From contig NZ_BJKN01000001.1 in NCBI RefSeq assembly GCF_006538365.1, positions 489,639-553,638 on the forward strand: a stretch of 64,000 nt of DNA, given 5' to 3'. Below, in pieces: positions 39,603 to 47,881 of the stretch; the first letter of the stretch is position 1, and the number at the start of each line of letters is the position of its first letter. The translations under genes were made by a program, and so were the position numbers. The stretch comes from Moorella sp. E308F. GTDB taxonomy: Bacteria > Bacillota > DSM-521 > Neomoorellales > Neomoorellaceae. The notes under the pieces were generated by a model, which saw only the letters and a list, made by a program, of their open reading frames with translations, had not been told where the DNA came from and made no database searches.

Positions 39603-41396
39603 TTACTTATCCACCCGGGCGCCGAAGCGCTGCACCAGTATCTCCCGGACGGCCGCCACGTCGGCATCGGTGAAGGTACCGGGATCGCGACCTTTCGTCA
39701 CGGCGTAGGCCGCCGCCACCCCGGCAGCATCCCCCAGGACGCAACTATTAGGCAGGACCCGTAGCTCGGCCCAGGCCAGTGAGGAAATACTGGCCGCGTA
39801 GCCGGGGATGAGCAAATTGGGCACCGACCGGCTGAGGAGGGTGTTAAAGGGGATATAGACCGGGTTTTGCGGCCACCCGCCCGGTCCCGGCGTGGTCCGG
39901 GGATAATCAGGCCGCAAGAAAGGCGTCACCGGCCAGCGGTAGCGACCGTCGCTGCCTTTAAGGTCGCTGAAATGATAGGCATTGATATCCTGCCAGTAGA
40001 AGCCCAGGCCAATGCGGTTTATATAATTGCCAAGATCGTTGCCTTCCGCCGGGCCTGGACCGGCGCCCTGGGTGGCCGCCGCGGTTAGGGCGTAGTTGCT
40101 GTTCTCCGTCCCCGGTCCCGCTTCCCGGGGGTCGACCACCGTATGCACGGTTTCCCGTAAGTATAGCATCCCCCCGGTGACCGGCCGGCCCTGTCCATCG
40201 CGTACCAGTTCCACCTTATCAAAACCCTCAAAACGGCGCAGCGCCCGGAGAAAATCAGGGTTATCCAAAATCTCCCGCGCCTTATGCCAGGCCGTATCGG
40301 TATCCAGAGCGCCCGGAGCCATATCGCGAGGGTATGGGTCATGCCCGCGGTCGCGGGCATTCGCCCGGCCGTCGACATTAAAGATGAGGAGGGCATTGAC
40401 CCACCACTCCGGGCTTCCCGGGCCGTCCTGGGCGGCATTAAGTGGCTTTAAGGCAAAGCCCAGGGGCCCGTACTTGTCGTTAAAGGCGGTAACAACCGGG
40501 TCGTTTATGTAAACTTCCCTGCCGCCATAGGCCCCCCACGCACCCCGCTCCTGGCGGAAAGTCATATCCCGGTAACGGCCGGGCTGCACCCCGCGCACCT
40601 TGAACATGAGGGTAGCCGCCTGCTGGCGGGGCAGCAGGATATCCCCATCGTCGCCGGGCCCCGGCCGGCCAGCCGCTATTCCTCCGGCGCCGGCAGTACC
40701 GCCTTGCAGCCGCAAGCTCTTCAGACGCCGCGCCTCTTCCTTGCTAACCAGGTCCGCCGCCAAAAATTCAACGGGCCAGTCTTCCCGGCCCACCGTTACG
40801 CCGGCCTCGCTCAAGCGGCTGAGCCGCCCATCTTCCGAGGCGTCGACAAAGATGGACGCGGCCAGTACCCGGCGCCTGTTACCCCAAACTATGGTACCGG
40901 CGGCATCCCTCTGTAGCTCCCGCAGGGCCAGGGCCTGGAGCCGCCCGCGCCGGTCCTTCCGGACGGCAGTAATATCCATGGCCCAGTAAGTATGAAGATT
41001 GGGCAGTCTCCCCAGGTCAGCAGCAATCCGTGCCCCAAGATCTGCCGTGCGGTAAAATGGTCCCACCGCTTTAAACCAGTGGGCAAAAGAGCCCCCCTGC
41101 GCAAGCCTTCCATCCCGGAGCCAGTAGCGCACGTCCCAGAAGTTCTGGCCGCCCACCGTGGCCAGCCCGCCATATTCGCCCTCGGGGTAGGGGACCACCA
41201 GGACCACCGTTCTATCCGGTGCCGTTGCCGCTGCCTTCCAGGCCGCCGCGCAGCCGGCCAGGCCCCCGCCGTAAACGACGATATCCGTACGGACCACAGG
41301 TGCCGCCAGGGGCCAGCCTTCCGGCCGGCTCCCCGTACCGGTCAGAGTCAACATAAAACATAAAGCGAAAAAAAATAACAGCAACCGTTGCCCCAT
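39603..41396 (-). CDS. Exported FAD-dependent oxidoreductase (FAD_oxidored family)
   Basis: 597 residues. An N-terminal signal peptide (LLLFFFALCFMLTLTGTG) is followed by an FAD-binding Rossmann motif (DIVVYGGGLAGCAAAWKAA, about 38-56), EYGGLATVGGQNFWD, and ASIFVDASEDGRLSRLSEAGVTVGRED, the second FAD motif. The C-terminal NLLIPGYAASISSLAWAELRVLPNSCVLGDAAGVAAAYAV closes the FAD site. This family includes secreted or surface oxidoreductases and many of unknown substrate. No ribosome site is obvious before the ATG, and a decayed HEPN frame reads straight into this gene from upstream. Physiological role unknown. Confidence 0.85.
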   Translation of the reverse strand: MGQRLLLFFFALCFMLTLTGTGSRPEGWPLAAPVVRTDIVVYGGGLAGCAAAWKAAATAPDRTVVLVVPYPEGEYGGLATVGGQNFWDVRYWLRDGRLAQGGSFAHWFKAVGPFYRTADLGARIAADLGRLPNLHTYWAMDITAVRKDRRGRLQALALRELQRDAAGTIVWGNRRRVLAASIFVDASEDGRLSRLSEAGVTVGREDWPVEFLAADLVSKEEARRLKSLRLQGGTAGAGGIAAGRPGPGDDGDILLPRQQAATLMFKVRGVQPGRYRDMTFRQERGAWGAYGGREVYINDPVVTAFNDKYGPLGFALKPLNAAQDGPGSPEWWVNALLIFNVDGRANARDRGHDPYPRDMAPGALDTDTAWHKAREILDNPDFLRALRRFEGFDKVELVRDGQGRPVTGGMLYLRETVHTVVDPREAGPGTENSNYALTAAATQGAGPGPAEGNDLGNYINRIGLGFYWQDINAYHFSDLKGSDGRYRWPVTPFLRPDYPRTTPGPGGWPQNPVYIPFNTLLSRSVPNLLIPGYAASISSLAWAELRVLPNSCVLGDAAGVAAAYAVTKGRDPGTFTDADVAAVREILVQRFGARVDK

Positions 41397-41681
41397 TAGC
41401 TAATACCCAATAGTTTTTTATGGTTAACATAAAATGCTTTAAATCGCCGAGATCACGTTTTAATATTCCCCAGATGATCTCAGCATCAAGTCGAGCATAA
41501 TCATGGACAATAATGTTACGAAATTGGGCCATCTTCATAAGTTTTTTAGCCAGTTCCTCGGGCAGTCGTTACCCAGAATCAACGGGATGTCGGCATAGGT
41601 TTCCGGTTCGGGTAAATCCATGGCGCTGATAATATAATTGCCTATATCCATGATGCAGGTAATGGCCAGCTCCATGCTCAC
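41212..41681 (-). pseudogene. HepT/DUF86-type HEPN toxin remnant
   Basis: The minus strand encodes a recognisable DUF86 (HepT) core in two frames. MELAITCIMDIGNYIISAMDLPEPETYADIPLIL comes first; then, after a one-base shift near 41566, LPEELAKKLMKMAQFRNIIVHDYARLD with the RNxxVHxY catalytic motif (RNIIVHDY). The N-terminal third is missing, and an in-frame stop lies just upstream. The original stop is also lost, so the frame runs on into the FAD oxidoreductase gene to 41212. No nucleotidyltransferase partner is next to it. It is a dead toxin. Confidence 0.8.
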
Positions 41682-41781
41682 CTTTAACTTAGGCAAAAAA
41701 TCCTTGCTTTAAGCCGGAAATTGTAGTGTAATTTTTATATGACTGAGTTAGTTGCTTGTGTTTCAGGAGGTTCCTCATCAA

Positions 41782-43317
41782 ATGTTTGCTCCCAATACCT
41801 TTCAGCAAATCTACCGCCAGAACAGGGACCTGCTTATCTACCAGGATCTCACCGGCGATCCTGTTATCGCTGCTTTCCTTGAAGTCTGCCGCTTGCTGGG
41901 CGAAGGGGAGGAAAAGGACCGGGAAGGGGCCGGCAGGGCAGGCGCCGGCGACGGGACAAGGGCAAGCGCCAGTAACGGCACAGGCAAACAGGCGCCCGGC
42001 GAGGAGCTGGCCGCCGCCTGCCGCCGCTTTTTTCGCCTGCTGGCGGGTTACACCGAGCTCTATCAGCGACCCTTTACCGGCGACCCCTGGGAGAACTACC
42101 TCCTCGACCGCATCATTGAAGCGGAAAATACTTTTACCCTCAAGGCCGGGCAGCAGGGGTGGAATGATATGGGCGCCGCCCTTAAAGACGCCGTCCGGCA
42201 GGACCTGCGTTCCCTCCAGGCCCTGGCCGGCCTGGGCCCCGCCGCCTACAAAGCCGCTCTGGCCCTGATGGGCTCCCCGCCCGTTGCCACCGCAAACAAC
42301 CCGGCCGGCGCCCCCCTGCCGGCCTGTGTCCCGAATCCCAACGCGGGCGGACATGCACTAGCCGAAGATTTTACCCCCGGCCGGGCACCCATCCCCGACT
42401 GGACGCAGCTTCAACCTCTCAACCCGGACCAACCCCTCCAGCCACCAGAGGCGGCCCGCCGGGAGATCAAAGAAAAACTCCTGGCTACCGGTGACTGGGG
42501 CCGGGACGGTATCAAGCTCCTGGCCGACTACTACCACACCTGGGGTACGGGCATCTTCGGTGCCTATTGGGCCTTCCGCTGGGAACGCGGCCCGGCGGGC
42601 GGCAGGCTCATATGTATCGACCGCCCCGACCCCATTACCATGGCCGACCTGGTAGGGTATGAAGCCGAACGCCGGGAGGTCGTTCACAATACCGAGAAGT
42701 TCCTGCGCGGCCTGCCGGCCGTCAACATCCTCCTCTACGGCGCCCGGGGTACCGGCAAGTCGTCAACGGTCAAGGCCCTCCTGCACGCCTACGGTTCCCG
42801 GGGCCTGCGGCTTATAGAGTTACCCAAGAAGTACCTGGGCGACTACCAGGAGATACTAAAAATCCTCGCCACCCGGCCGCAGAAGTTTATCATCTTCATC
42901 GACGACCTTTCCTTTGAAGAGGACGAGGTGGAATATAAAGAGCTTAAAGGTCTTTTGGAAGGGAGCCTGCAGGTACGGCCGGCCAACGTCCTGGTTTACG
43001 CTACCTCCAATCGCCGCCACCTGGTGAAGGAATTCTTCGCCGACCGCGCGCCGAATGCTGGCGGCGAGGTGCGTCTGCAGGACACCGTCCAGGAGAAGCT
43101 CTCCCTGGCGGAGCGCTTCGGCCTTACCGTCATTTTCCCCAGCCCGGACCAGGAGCAGTACCTGGCCATTGTAGGCGAGCTGGCCCGCAAAGCCGGCCTG
43201 CAAATAGCACCTGCCGAGCTGCGCCGCCGCGCCCTGCAGTGGGCCCTCTACCAGAACGGCACATCCGGCCGCACCGCCCGGCAGTTCGTCGATTACCTCC
43301 GGGGAGAGCTGGAATAA
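41782..43317 (+). CDS. DUF815-family AAA+ ATPase
   Basis: 511 residues from an ATG 11 bases after AGGAGG. The N-terminal 200 residues are helical with a low-complexity Gly/Ala insert (about 55-75). The C-terminal half is the DUF815 AAA+ domain with Walker A GARGTGKSS (about 321), Walker B FIIFIDDLSFEE (about 369), sensor-like YATSNRRHLVKEFF (about 412) and FPSPDQEQYLAIV. The family is common in Firmicutes and proteobacteria, but its function is not settled. It converges on a toxin-type gene pair seven bases away. Confidence 0.88.
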   Translation: MFAPNTFQQIYRQNRDLLIYQDLTGDPVIAAFLEVCRLLGEGEEKDREGAGRAGAGDGTRASASNGTGKQAPGEELAAACRRFFRLLAGYTELYQRPFTGDPWENYLLDRIIEAENTFTLKAGQQGWNDMGAALKDAVRQDLRSLQALAGLGPAAYKAALALMGSPPVATANNPAGAPLPACVPNPNAGGHALAEDFTPGRAPIPDWTQLQPLNPDQPLQPPEAARREIKEKLLATGDWGRDGIKLLADYYHTWGTGIFGAYWAFRWERGPAGGRLICIDRPDPITMADLVGYEAERREVVHNTEKFLRGLPAVNILLYGARGTGKSSTVKALLHAYGSRGLRLIELPKKYLGDYQEILKILATRPQKFIIFIDDLSFEEDEVEYKELKGLLEGSLQVRPANVLVYATSNRRHLVKEFFADRAPNAGGEVRLQDTVQEKLSLAERFGLTVIFPSPDQEQYLAIVGELARKAGLQIAPAELRRRALQWALYQNGTSGRTARQFVDYLRGELE

Positions 43318-43324
43318 GAATTGG

Positions 43325-43852
43325 TTACACCTCGCTGCCACTGTCAAGCCCGAGGATCCGGCGCATTCTAAGGGTAAAAAGATGGAGGTCCTTCTTAAAA
43401 TCACCGGCCACCTCCGGCAATCCCTCCAGGAGCTGGCGAATTTTTGCCGGGTCCAGGCTAAAACCATAAATGTTACGGAAAACGTGCCTGAAAGCCCGGA
43501 GTTCATCCAGGCTCCGGGCTGTCTTACCGGCAAGCAACGCCGGGCGTAAGCCCGGCACTTCCAGGGTCATTTGATCCAACAACTCTTTATGCCATTGCTC
43601 GCCGGCAGGGACGGAACAGTCAATATCCCTGGCTATTATTCTAAAAATCTTTTCTATAGCCGTATAGTAATCGTGCAATATGGAACCTATAATCCGCAGG
43701 GAGGCTTCATCAGCAAGGCTGAAACCTCCCAGGGAATCGGCTTGAATCCTGGGAAATAAATTGTACCGCGCCAGTTCCCTTTCCAGCCTTTCCAAGTTGG
43801 CTACTTCTTTACGAATACGGGCTTCCAGCAGGAGGTATTTTTCAGGAATCAA
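43325..43852 (-). CDS. HepT-like ribonuclease-type protein (HEPN superfamily)
   Basis: 175 residues from a TTG at 43850-43852 that overlaps the stop of the nucleotidyltransferase gene (TTGA); the frame opens further upstream but only inside that gene. The protein is helical and ends with DELRAFRHVFRNIYGFSLDP, where the RxxxH-type motif matches HepT-like toxins paired with minimal nucleotidyltransferases. ILHDYYTAIEKIFRIIARDID in the middle is also typical of this group. Partial, internally deleted copies of this gene lie at 45702-45880 and 50728-50768. Confidence 0.82.
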   Translation of the reverse strand: MIPEKYLLLEARIRKEVANLERLERELARYNLFPRIQADSLGGFSLADEASLRIIGSILHDYYTAIEKIFRIIARDIDCSVPAGEQWHKELLDQMTLEVPGLRPALLAGKTARSLDELRAFRHVFRNIYGFSLDPAKIRQLLEGLPEVAGDFKKDLHLFTLRMRRILGLDSGSEV

Positions 43853-44193
43853 ATTTCCACCCCTTCCCGGGCGACTTCTTCCTGTAAAGATGGGAGGGCG
43901 TCTTCGGCGCATACGATACTGACCTCAAAGGGCGCTGCCAGGCGGCCGGCCCGGGCCAGCATCTGCCAGTAAGAGCCTGTAAAGCCCTTGATATAAAGAT
44001 CAATATCGGACCCTTGCCGGAAATCGCCCCGCGCCAGGGAGCCATAGAGGATAACCTCCTGCGCGCCGTAAGTATCCCGCAAAAAGGAGGCCACCTCCCG
44101 GGCCTTCTGCCAGGCCAGAGCGCGGCGCTTATCTAACTCTTCCTGGCGTTTCATGTCAAGAAGCCGCTTTAACCGGGCAGATTCTTGTGTCAT
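43849..44193 (-). CDS. MNT-type nucleotidyltransferase, partner of the HepT-like gene
   Basis: 114 residues. A basic N-terminal helix (MKRQEELDKRRALAWQKA) leads to the nucleotidyltransferase motif VILYGSLARGDFRQGSDIDLYI, with the paired aspartates of the metal site. Probably the adenylating antitoxin of the HepT-like protein encoded four bases downstream with overlapping stop and start. The first codons and the upstream region are repeated at 45850-45895. Confidence 0.87.
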   Translation of the reverse strand: MTQESARLKRLLDMKRQEELDKRRALAWQKAREVASFLRDTYGAQEVILYGSLARGDFRQGSDIDLYIKGFTGSYWQMLARAGRLAAPFEVSIVCAEDALPSLQEEVAREGVEI

Positions 44194-44308
44194 ACTATCC
44201 TCTCCAGCGAGTTCCTGAAAGATAATGGCATCCCCTTCACAGGCTTAAAATCTATACCCAGGCACATGGATTCGGCATGTAAGAATGATATCATGAAAGA
44301 ATGATCTA

Positions 44309-44420
44309 TATCTGATGCTACCAAATTTCCAGAGCAGCAGTCAACCAAAAAAAGTAAAGGCCGCGCCTTTTTATTGGTGCGGCCTCAAACCGGGCCGGGA
44401 TTGTCCCTTTGGGAAATCGC
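44309..44420. repeat. About 112-bp non-coding repeat, copy A
   Basis: Beginning at TCTGATGCTACCAAAT and ending near GGGAAATCGC, this stretch recurs at 50925-51035 with roughly 85 percent identity by eye. It contains the hairpin GGCCGCGCC/GGTGCGGCC. No credible gene is seen in the 330-base gap that holds it, between the nucleotidyltransferase and the adaptor pseudogene. Confidence 0.8.
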
Positions 44421-44523
44421 CGGGGCGGACTGAGAAAGAGGTTCCCCATCTCACCCGGGTCGGCATTAGAATCGTCGCCACCCGCTCCCGCGGGGCACCG
44501 TTTAAGCCCTGCCCGTACTAACA

Positions 44524-44945
44524 TTACTCCACCGTCACGGCCATGCCGTCCTGCAGCACGCCCACGTTGGTCACGGCCACCTGCTCGCCGACCTCAAGGC
44601 CCTTAAGTACCATCACCTGCTCCTCGTTCTCCAGGCCCAGAACAACCGGCCGCCGCTCTACCGTACCGTTTTTTACCACGAAGACATAATCCTGGCCGTT
44701 GTCCGTACGCACGGCAGCAAGGGGCACAACTACGCCCTCCGGGGCCGCCAGTTTAAATACGGCCCGGGCCGTCATGCCGGCCTTCAGCTCGCCCGGGTTG
44801 GCCAGGCTGATCTCTACCGGGAAACGCTGTCCCGTAGCCGCCGCTCCCAGGGCCTGGGGGTTAATGGCGCTTGAAGGAGGGTAGATTCCAGGTTCAGCCG
44901 GCCCAGGACCTGCCCGGCTATAGCCTCATCGCCTTCCTGGACGGG
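44524..44945 (-). pseudogene. Chimeric efflux-adaptor pseudogene (EmrA-like 5' part joined to RND-adaptor 3' part)
   Basis: The 3' part (44524 to about 44850) repeats the end of the adaptor gene at 46648-47847 almost exactly (PVEISLANPGELKAGMTARAVFKL, then RRPVVLGLENEEQVMVLKGLE). The 5' part (about 44850-44945) repeats the middle of the EmrA-like gene at 47882-48574 (EGDEAIAGQVLGRLNLEST). They join at a shared GCCGCCG, which also stands at the matching points of both parents (about 46965 and 48298). So this is a copy of the neighbouring two-gene segment with about 1.3 kb deleted through microhomology. The join is out of frame; only an 83-codon open stretch remains. Confidence 0.85.
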
Positions 44946-44966
44946 AGGGAAAATATGCTCAAATGT

Positions 44967-45368
44967 TTATTTTTCTTCATGCTGTTTGGTAAGGGATAAA
45001 GCCCATTGGTAAACTTCCTGGGCGAGAGAGACTGCCTGTTTGTATTCTGCTTCATCTATTGGTTCCCAGTCTCCCGGGTAACGGGTCGTTACAGCGTAAT
45101 CAGTTAGTATTGCAGCTTCCTTAAGGCTTTCAGTAACTTGCCCTACCCCCGCTTCTTCAATTAACTTTAAAAGGTATCCAATAGAATGTGTTTTTGGGAT
45201 CTCAATCTTAAAAAAGGCCATTATACCTTTAAGAGCTTTCTCGGCTGCTTGCTGGGCGTCAAAACAAAGATCTTCGTATAGAATATCAGGTGTTTGCCTG
45301 CCCAGTTTTGCCCTGGCGAGATTGCTTTTTGCTTTTTTTAACCACAGCCGCCATAATTCATCGCTCAT
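44967..45368 (-). CDS. HEPN-domain protein
   Basis: 133 residues of the classical HEPN family: WLKKAKSNLARAKLG, CFDAQQAAEKALKGIMAFF, KTHSIGYLLKLIEE, and TTRYPGDWEPIDEAEYKQAVSLAQEV with the RYPG motif typical of HEPN proteins paired with nucleotidyltransferases. Its start overlaps the stop of the nucleotidyltransferase gene by 11 bases. The frame is intact. Either an RNase toxin or an accessory binding domain of the nucleotidyltransferase. Confidence 0.88.
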   Translation of the reverse strand: MSDELWRLWLKKAKSNLARAKLGRQTPDILYEDLCFDAQQAAEKALKGIMAFFKIEIPKTHSIGYLLKLIEEAGVGQVTESLKEAAILTDYAVTTRYPGDWEPIDEAEYKQAVSLAQEVYQWALSLTKQHEEK

Positions 45369-45663
45369 AAACTACCAACCCTTTGGCAGCCTCAGCATAA
45401 ACCAACCCCTGTGAAGTCTGGTACCTTTCTATTTTTTCCGGAGTATCTACAAGTATATCTACAGCCGCAGGAACATCGACCAGGTTTTTATAAAGCTGTT
45501 GAGCCAAAGCGCGGCGATTATTTATTCCGCTCTTCAGCACCAGGAGATCATAATCACTATTAAATCCTGCTTTCCCTTTACTTCTGGACCCAAAAAGGAT
45601 TATTTTGTCGGGATTTACGGTCTTCACTATTCTGTCTACTACGTCCTTAAGAACTTCTTCCAA
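45358..45663 (-). CDS. MNT-type nucleotidyltransferase, partner of HEPN protein
   Basis: 101 residues. The motif IILFGSRSKGKAGFNSDYDLLVL carries GSxxxG and the paired Asp of the minimal nucleotidyltransferase fold; VDILVDTPEKIERY supplies the third acidic region. The start ATG follows AGGGGAGG-like sequence. A diverged, frameshifted copy of its C-terminal half together with the HEPN start lies at 50772-50920. Confidence 0.88.
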   Translation of the reverse strand: MEEVLKDVVDRIVKTVNPDKIILFGSRSKGKAGFNSDYDLLVLKSGINNRRALAQQLYKNLVDVPAAVDILVDTPEKIERYQTSQGLVYAEAAKGLVVYER

Positions 45664-45701
45664 GGAATTTTCCTCCCCTTGTTCAAACTTTACTCTTCAA
45701 T

Positions 45702-45880
45702 GCAGGTCCTTCTTAAAATCACCGGCCAGATCCGGCAATCCCTCCAGGAGCTGGCGAATTTTATCCGGGTCGAGGCTAAAACCATAAATGTTACGGAAAA
45801 CGTGCCTGAAGGCAACTCTTTATGCCATTGCTCGCCGGCAGGGACGGAACAAGATTCTTGTGTCATATTATCCTCTCCGG
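45702..45880 (-). pseudogene. Internally deleted remnant of the HepT-like/nucleotidyltransferase pair
   Basis: 45702-45812 repeats 43384-43493 (C-terminal part of the HepT-like gene) nearly base for base. 45813-45850 repeats 43580-43617, and 45850-45895 repeats the start region of the nucleotidyltransferase gene (44183-44215). The intervening parts are gone, so two internal deletions have shortened a duplicated module to about 180 bases. No function is expected. Confidence 0.85.
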
Positions 45881-45897
45881 GGGGGCCTGAAAGATAC

Positions 45898-46248
45898 CTA
45901 ATCACTTATTTGGCTCTTAATGAACAGCAATACCGCGCTGAGATCTATCTCTAATGATGGTTCTACCCTTTCTGATGAACCTATATGCTTATGATGAGGA
46001 AAGGTGGTAATCTGGCGCCAGTGAGGAGCATTGTCCCAGCGAATAATAAGTTCTCCATATCTATCTGCCCAGTGATACGAATACTTCCGTTCAGAGCCAA
46101 AATTATAATCTTTTATGAAAAGCCTGCTACCATCGATAAAAGTAATGGTTGCTTTTAAACGCTTACGATTGGTTTCCCGTTCAAAAAGTTCAACGACATA
46201 AGTCTTATTAATACTCTGGAAGGCTTTAAGGACATTAAGCATCCTCAA
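45898..46248 (-). CDS. TumE-family toxin-like protein (DUF6516)
   Basis: 116 residues. The pattern YVVELFERETNRKRLKATITFIDGSRLFIKDYNF, SYHWADRYGELIIRWDNAPHW and TFPHHKHIGSSERVEPSLEIDLSAVLLFI is that of the TumE/DUF6516 family, a small beta-rich protein found as the second gene of toxin-antitoxin pairs. Its start overlaps the partner gene by 14 bases. The molecular target is not evident from sequence. A related but broken copy lies at 57237-57428. Confidence 0.8.
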   Translation of the reverse strand: MRMLNVLKAFQSINKTYVVELFERETNRKRLKATITFIDGSRLFIKDYNFGSERKYSYHWADRYGELIIRWDNAPHWRQITTFPHHKHIGSSERVEPSLEIDLSAVLLFIKSQISD

Positions 46249-46555
46249 TCTCCTTTTTCTGGCGCATTAAATCTTCCAATGTTTCCTTTGCAAACCGCCA
46301 GTCCAGGAGATCGTCTTCATGTTCGAAATCCTCACCACCATTTTCATTAACCATGGTAGTAAACTTTTCAAAAGTCATACCATACTTTTTTTCGTAGTAT
46401 GAGCATTCGGCTCGATATCGGTTTATCTTGCTTAAAATTAGGAGTAAAGCCTGCTCCTTAAGTGCTTCCCTCTCATTGGCAAACCCCATACTCCTAAGCA
46501 CAGGACCTACCTTACGTAAAAAATCGGCATCCAGATTAGCCCTTTCTCCATACAT
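46235..46555 (-). CDS. TumA-type helical antitoxin-like protein
   Basis: 106 residues, charged and helical: ANEREALKEQALLLILSKINRY, YYEKKYGMTFEKFTTMV, DDLLDWRFAKETLEDL. No DNA-binding motif is obvious. It precedes and overlaps the TumE-like gene, the usual antitoxin position. The protein encoded at 56953-57240 shares the same features (YFERKYGMS, DFFEWKATKDMLDEL), which shows a family of paired helical partners in this genome. Confidence 0.75.
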   Translation of the reverse strand: MYGERANLDADFLRKVGPVLRSMGFANEREALKEQALLLILSKINRYRAECSYYEKKYGMTFEKFTTMVNENGGEDFEHEDDLLDWRFAKETLEDLMRQKKEIEDA

Positions 46556-46647
46556 GTAATCACCTTTCCCCTCTCTTGGCTGAAGTATTTCTTTATTTTA
46601 CATCCTATCATTAGCCAATTATCCAGTCAATCCTGCCCGTACTAACA

Positions 46648-47847
46648 CTACTCCACCGTCACGGCCATGCCGTCCTGCAGCACGCCCACGTTGGTCACGG
46701 CCACCTGCTCGCCGGCCTCAAGGCCCTTAAGTACCATCACCTGTTCCTCGTTTTTCAGGCCCAGAACAACCGGCCGCCGCTCTACCGTACCGTTTTTTAC
46801 CACGAAGACATAATCCTGGCCGCCGTCCGTACGTACGGCAGCAAGGGGCACAAGGACGCCCTCCGGGGCCGTCAGTTTAAATACGGCCCGGGCCGTCATG
46901 CCGGCCTTCAGCTCGCCCGGGTTGGCCAGGCTGATCTCCACCGGGAAACGCTGTCCCGTAGCCGCCGCCACCGGGCCTACCTGGGTCACCGTGCCGGTGA
47001 ACTCCCGGCCCGGCAAGGCGTCCAGGGTGACTGTCACTTTCTGTCCCGTTGACAGCAGGGGGACTGCCTCCTGGCCGATAGTACCCTGGAGCTTCAGCGT
47101 TGATATATCAGCAACGGTCAGCAGGGGCAGGGGGCTCGTTGGTGCGGCTATTTCGCCGGGATTAATGTTCCTGTTAGTGACCACGCCGGTGATCGGGCTG
47201 GTTATGACGGCATTGCTCATATTCACTTTAATGGTGTTCACCGCCGCCTGGGCCTGGGCCAGGCCGGAGCCGGATGCGGTTTCGTACTGCTTTTTGGCCA
47301 CCTCGTACTGCTTGCTGGCAGCCTCATAGCCGTTCTTTGCCTGGTCCAGCTTGGTCCGGGCATCGTCCAGCTGGCTCTGGGACGCCGCACCGGCGTCCGC
47401 CAGGGCCTTAATGCGGTCGTAGTATTTCTGGGCGGCGTCCAGCGCCACCCTGGCATTGGCTACGGCTACCTGCGCCGCCTCCATGCCGATGCGTGCCTGT
47501 TCCGCCTGGTCCTGAACGCCGCGGACGGCCGCCTCGGCCTGCTGGAGCTGGGCCTGGAGTTCTTTGGTATCGATCTCCACCAGGACCTGACCGGCCTTAA
47601 CCTGGTCGCCGACATCGGCCTTCACGGCCAGCACCTGCCCCACCAGCTTGCTGGCCACATTGGCCACCCGCGCCGGCACCAGGGCGCCGGTTATTTCTAC
47701 CGTGGCCGCCAGCTTCCCCTTGCCGGCGGCCACGGCTTTAACAGTCACCCGGTCGCTGGCCCTGGCCCTGGTGCCGCAACCGGCGGCGCCCAAAGGCAGG
47801 ACAGCGGCAAGCAAAAGGGCAAGCGCCCTTTTCCCCCACATTCGCAT
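46648..47847 (-). CDS. Efflux periplasmic-adaptor lipoprotein (RND/MacA-type HlyD protein)
   Basis: 399 residues. The signal ends in a lipobox (LPLGAAGC, about residue 24). Then come the lipoyl half (LVGQVLAVKADVGDQVKAGQVLVEID), a long Ala/Gln-rich coiled-coil hairpin (about 95-200), the second lipoyl half and beta-barrel (ITSPITGVVTNRNINPGEI, VTVTLDALPGREFTGTVTQVGP), and a membrane-proximal domain (TARAVFKL to the end). It normally bridges an inner-membrane pump and an outer channel; here it follows an EmrA-like gene and an MFS pump gene. Its 3' end was copied into the pseudogene at 44524. Confidence 0.9.
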   Translation of the reverse strand: MRMWGKRALALLLAAVLPLGAAGCGTRARASDRVTVKAVAAGKGKLAATVEITGALVPARVANVASKLVGQVLAVKADVGDQVKAGQVLVEIDTKELQAQLQQAEAAVRGVQDQAEQARIGMEAAQVAVANARVALDAAQKYYDRIKALADAGAASQSQLDDARTKLDQAKNGYEAASKQYEVAKKQYETASGSGLAQAQAAVNTIKVNMSNAVITSPITGVVTNRNINPGEIAAPTSPLPLLTVADISTLKLQGTIGQEAVPLLSTGQKVTVTLDALPGREFTGTVTQVGPVAAATGQRFPVEISLANPGELKAGMTARAVFKLTAPEGVLVPLAAVRTDGGQDYVFVVKNGTVERRPVVLGLKNEEQVMVLKGLEAGEQVAVTNVGVLQDGMAVTVE

Positions 47848-47881
47848 GGCTCGTTCCCCTCCGCAATGGATAAATTTCTAT

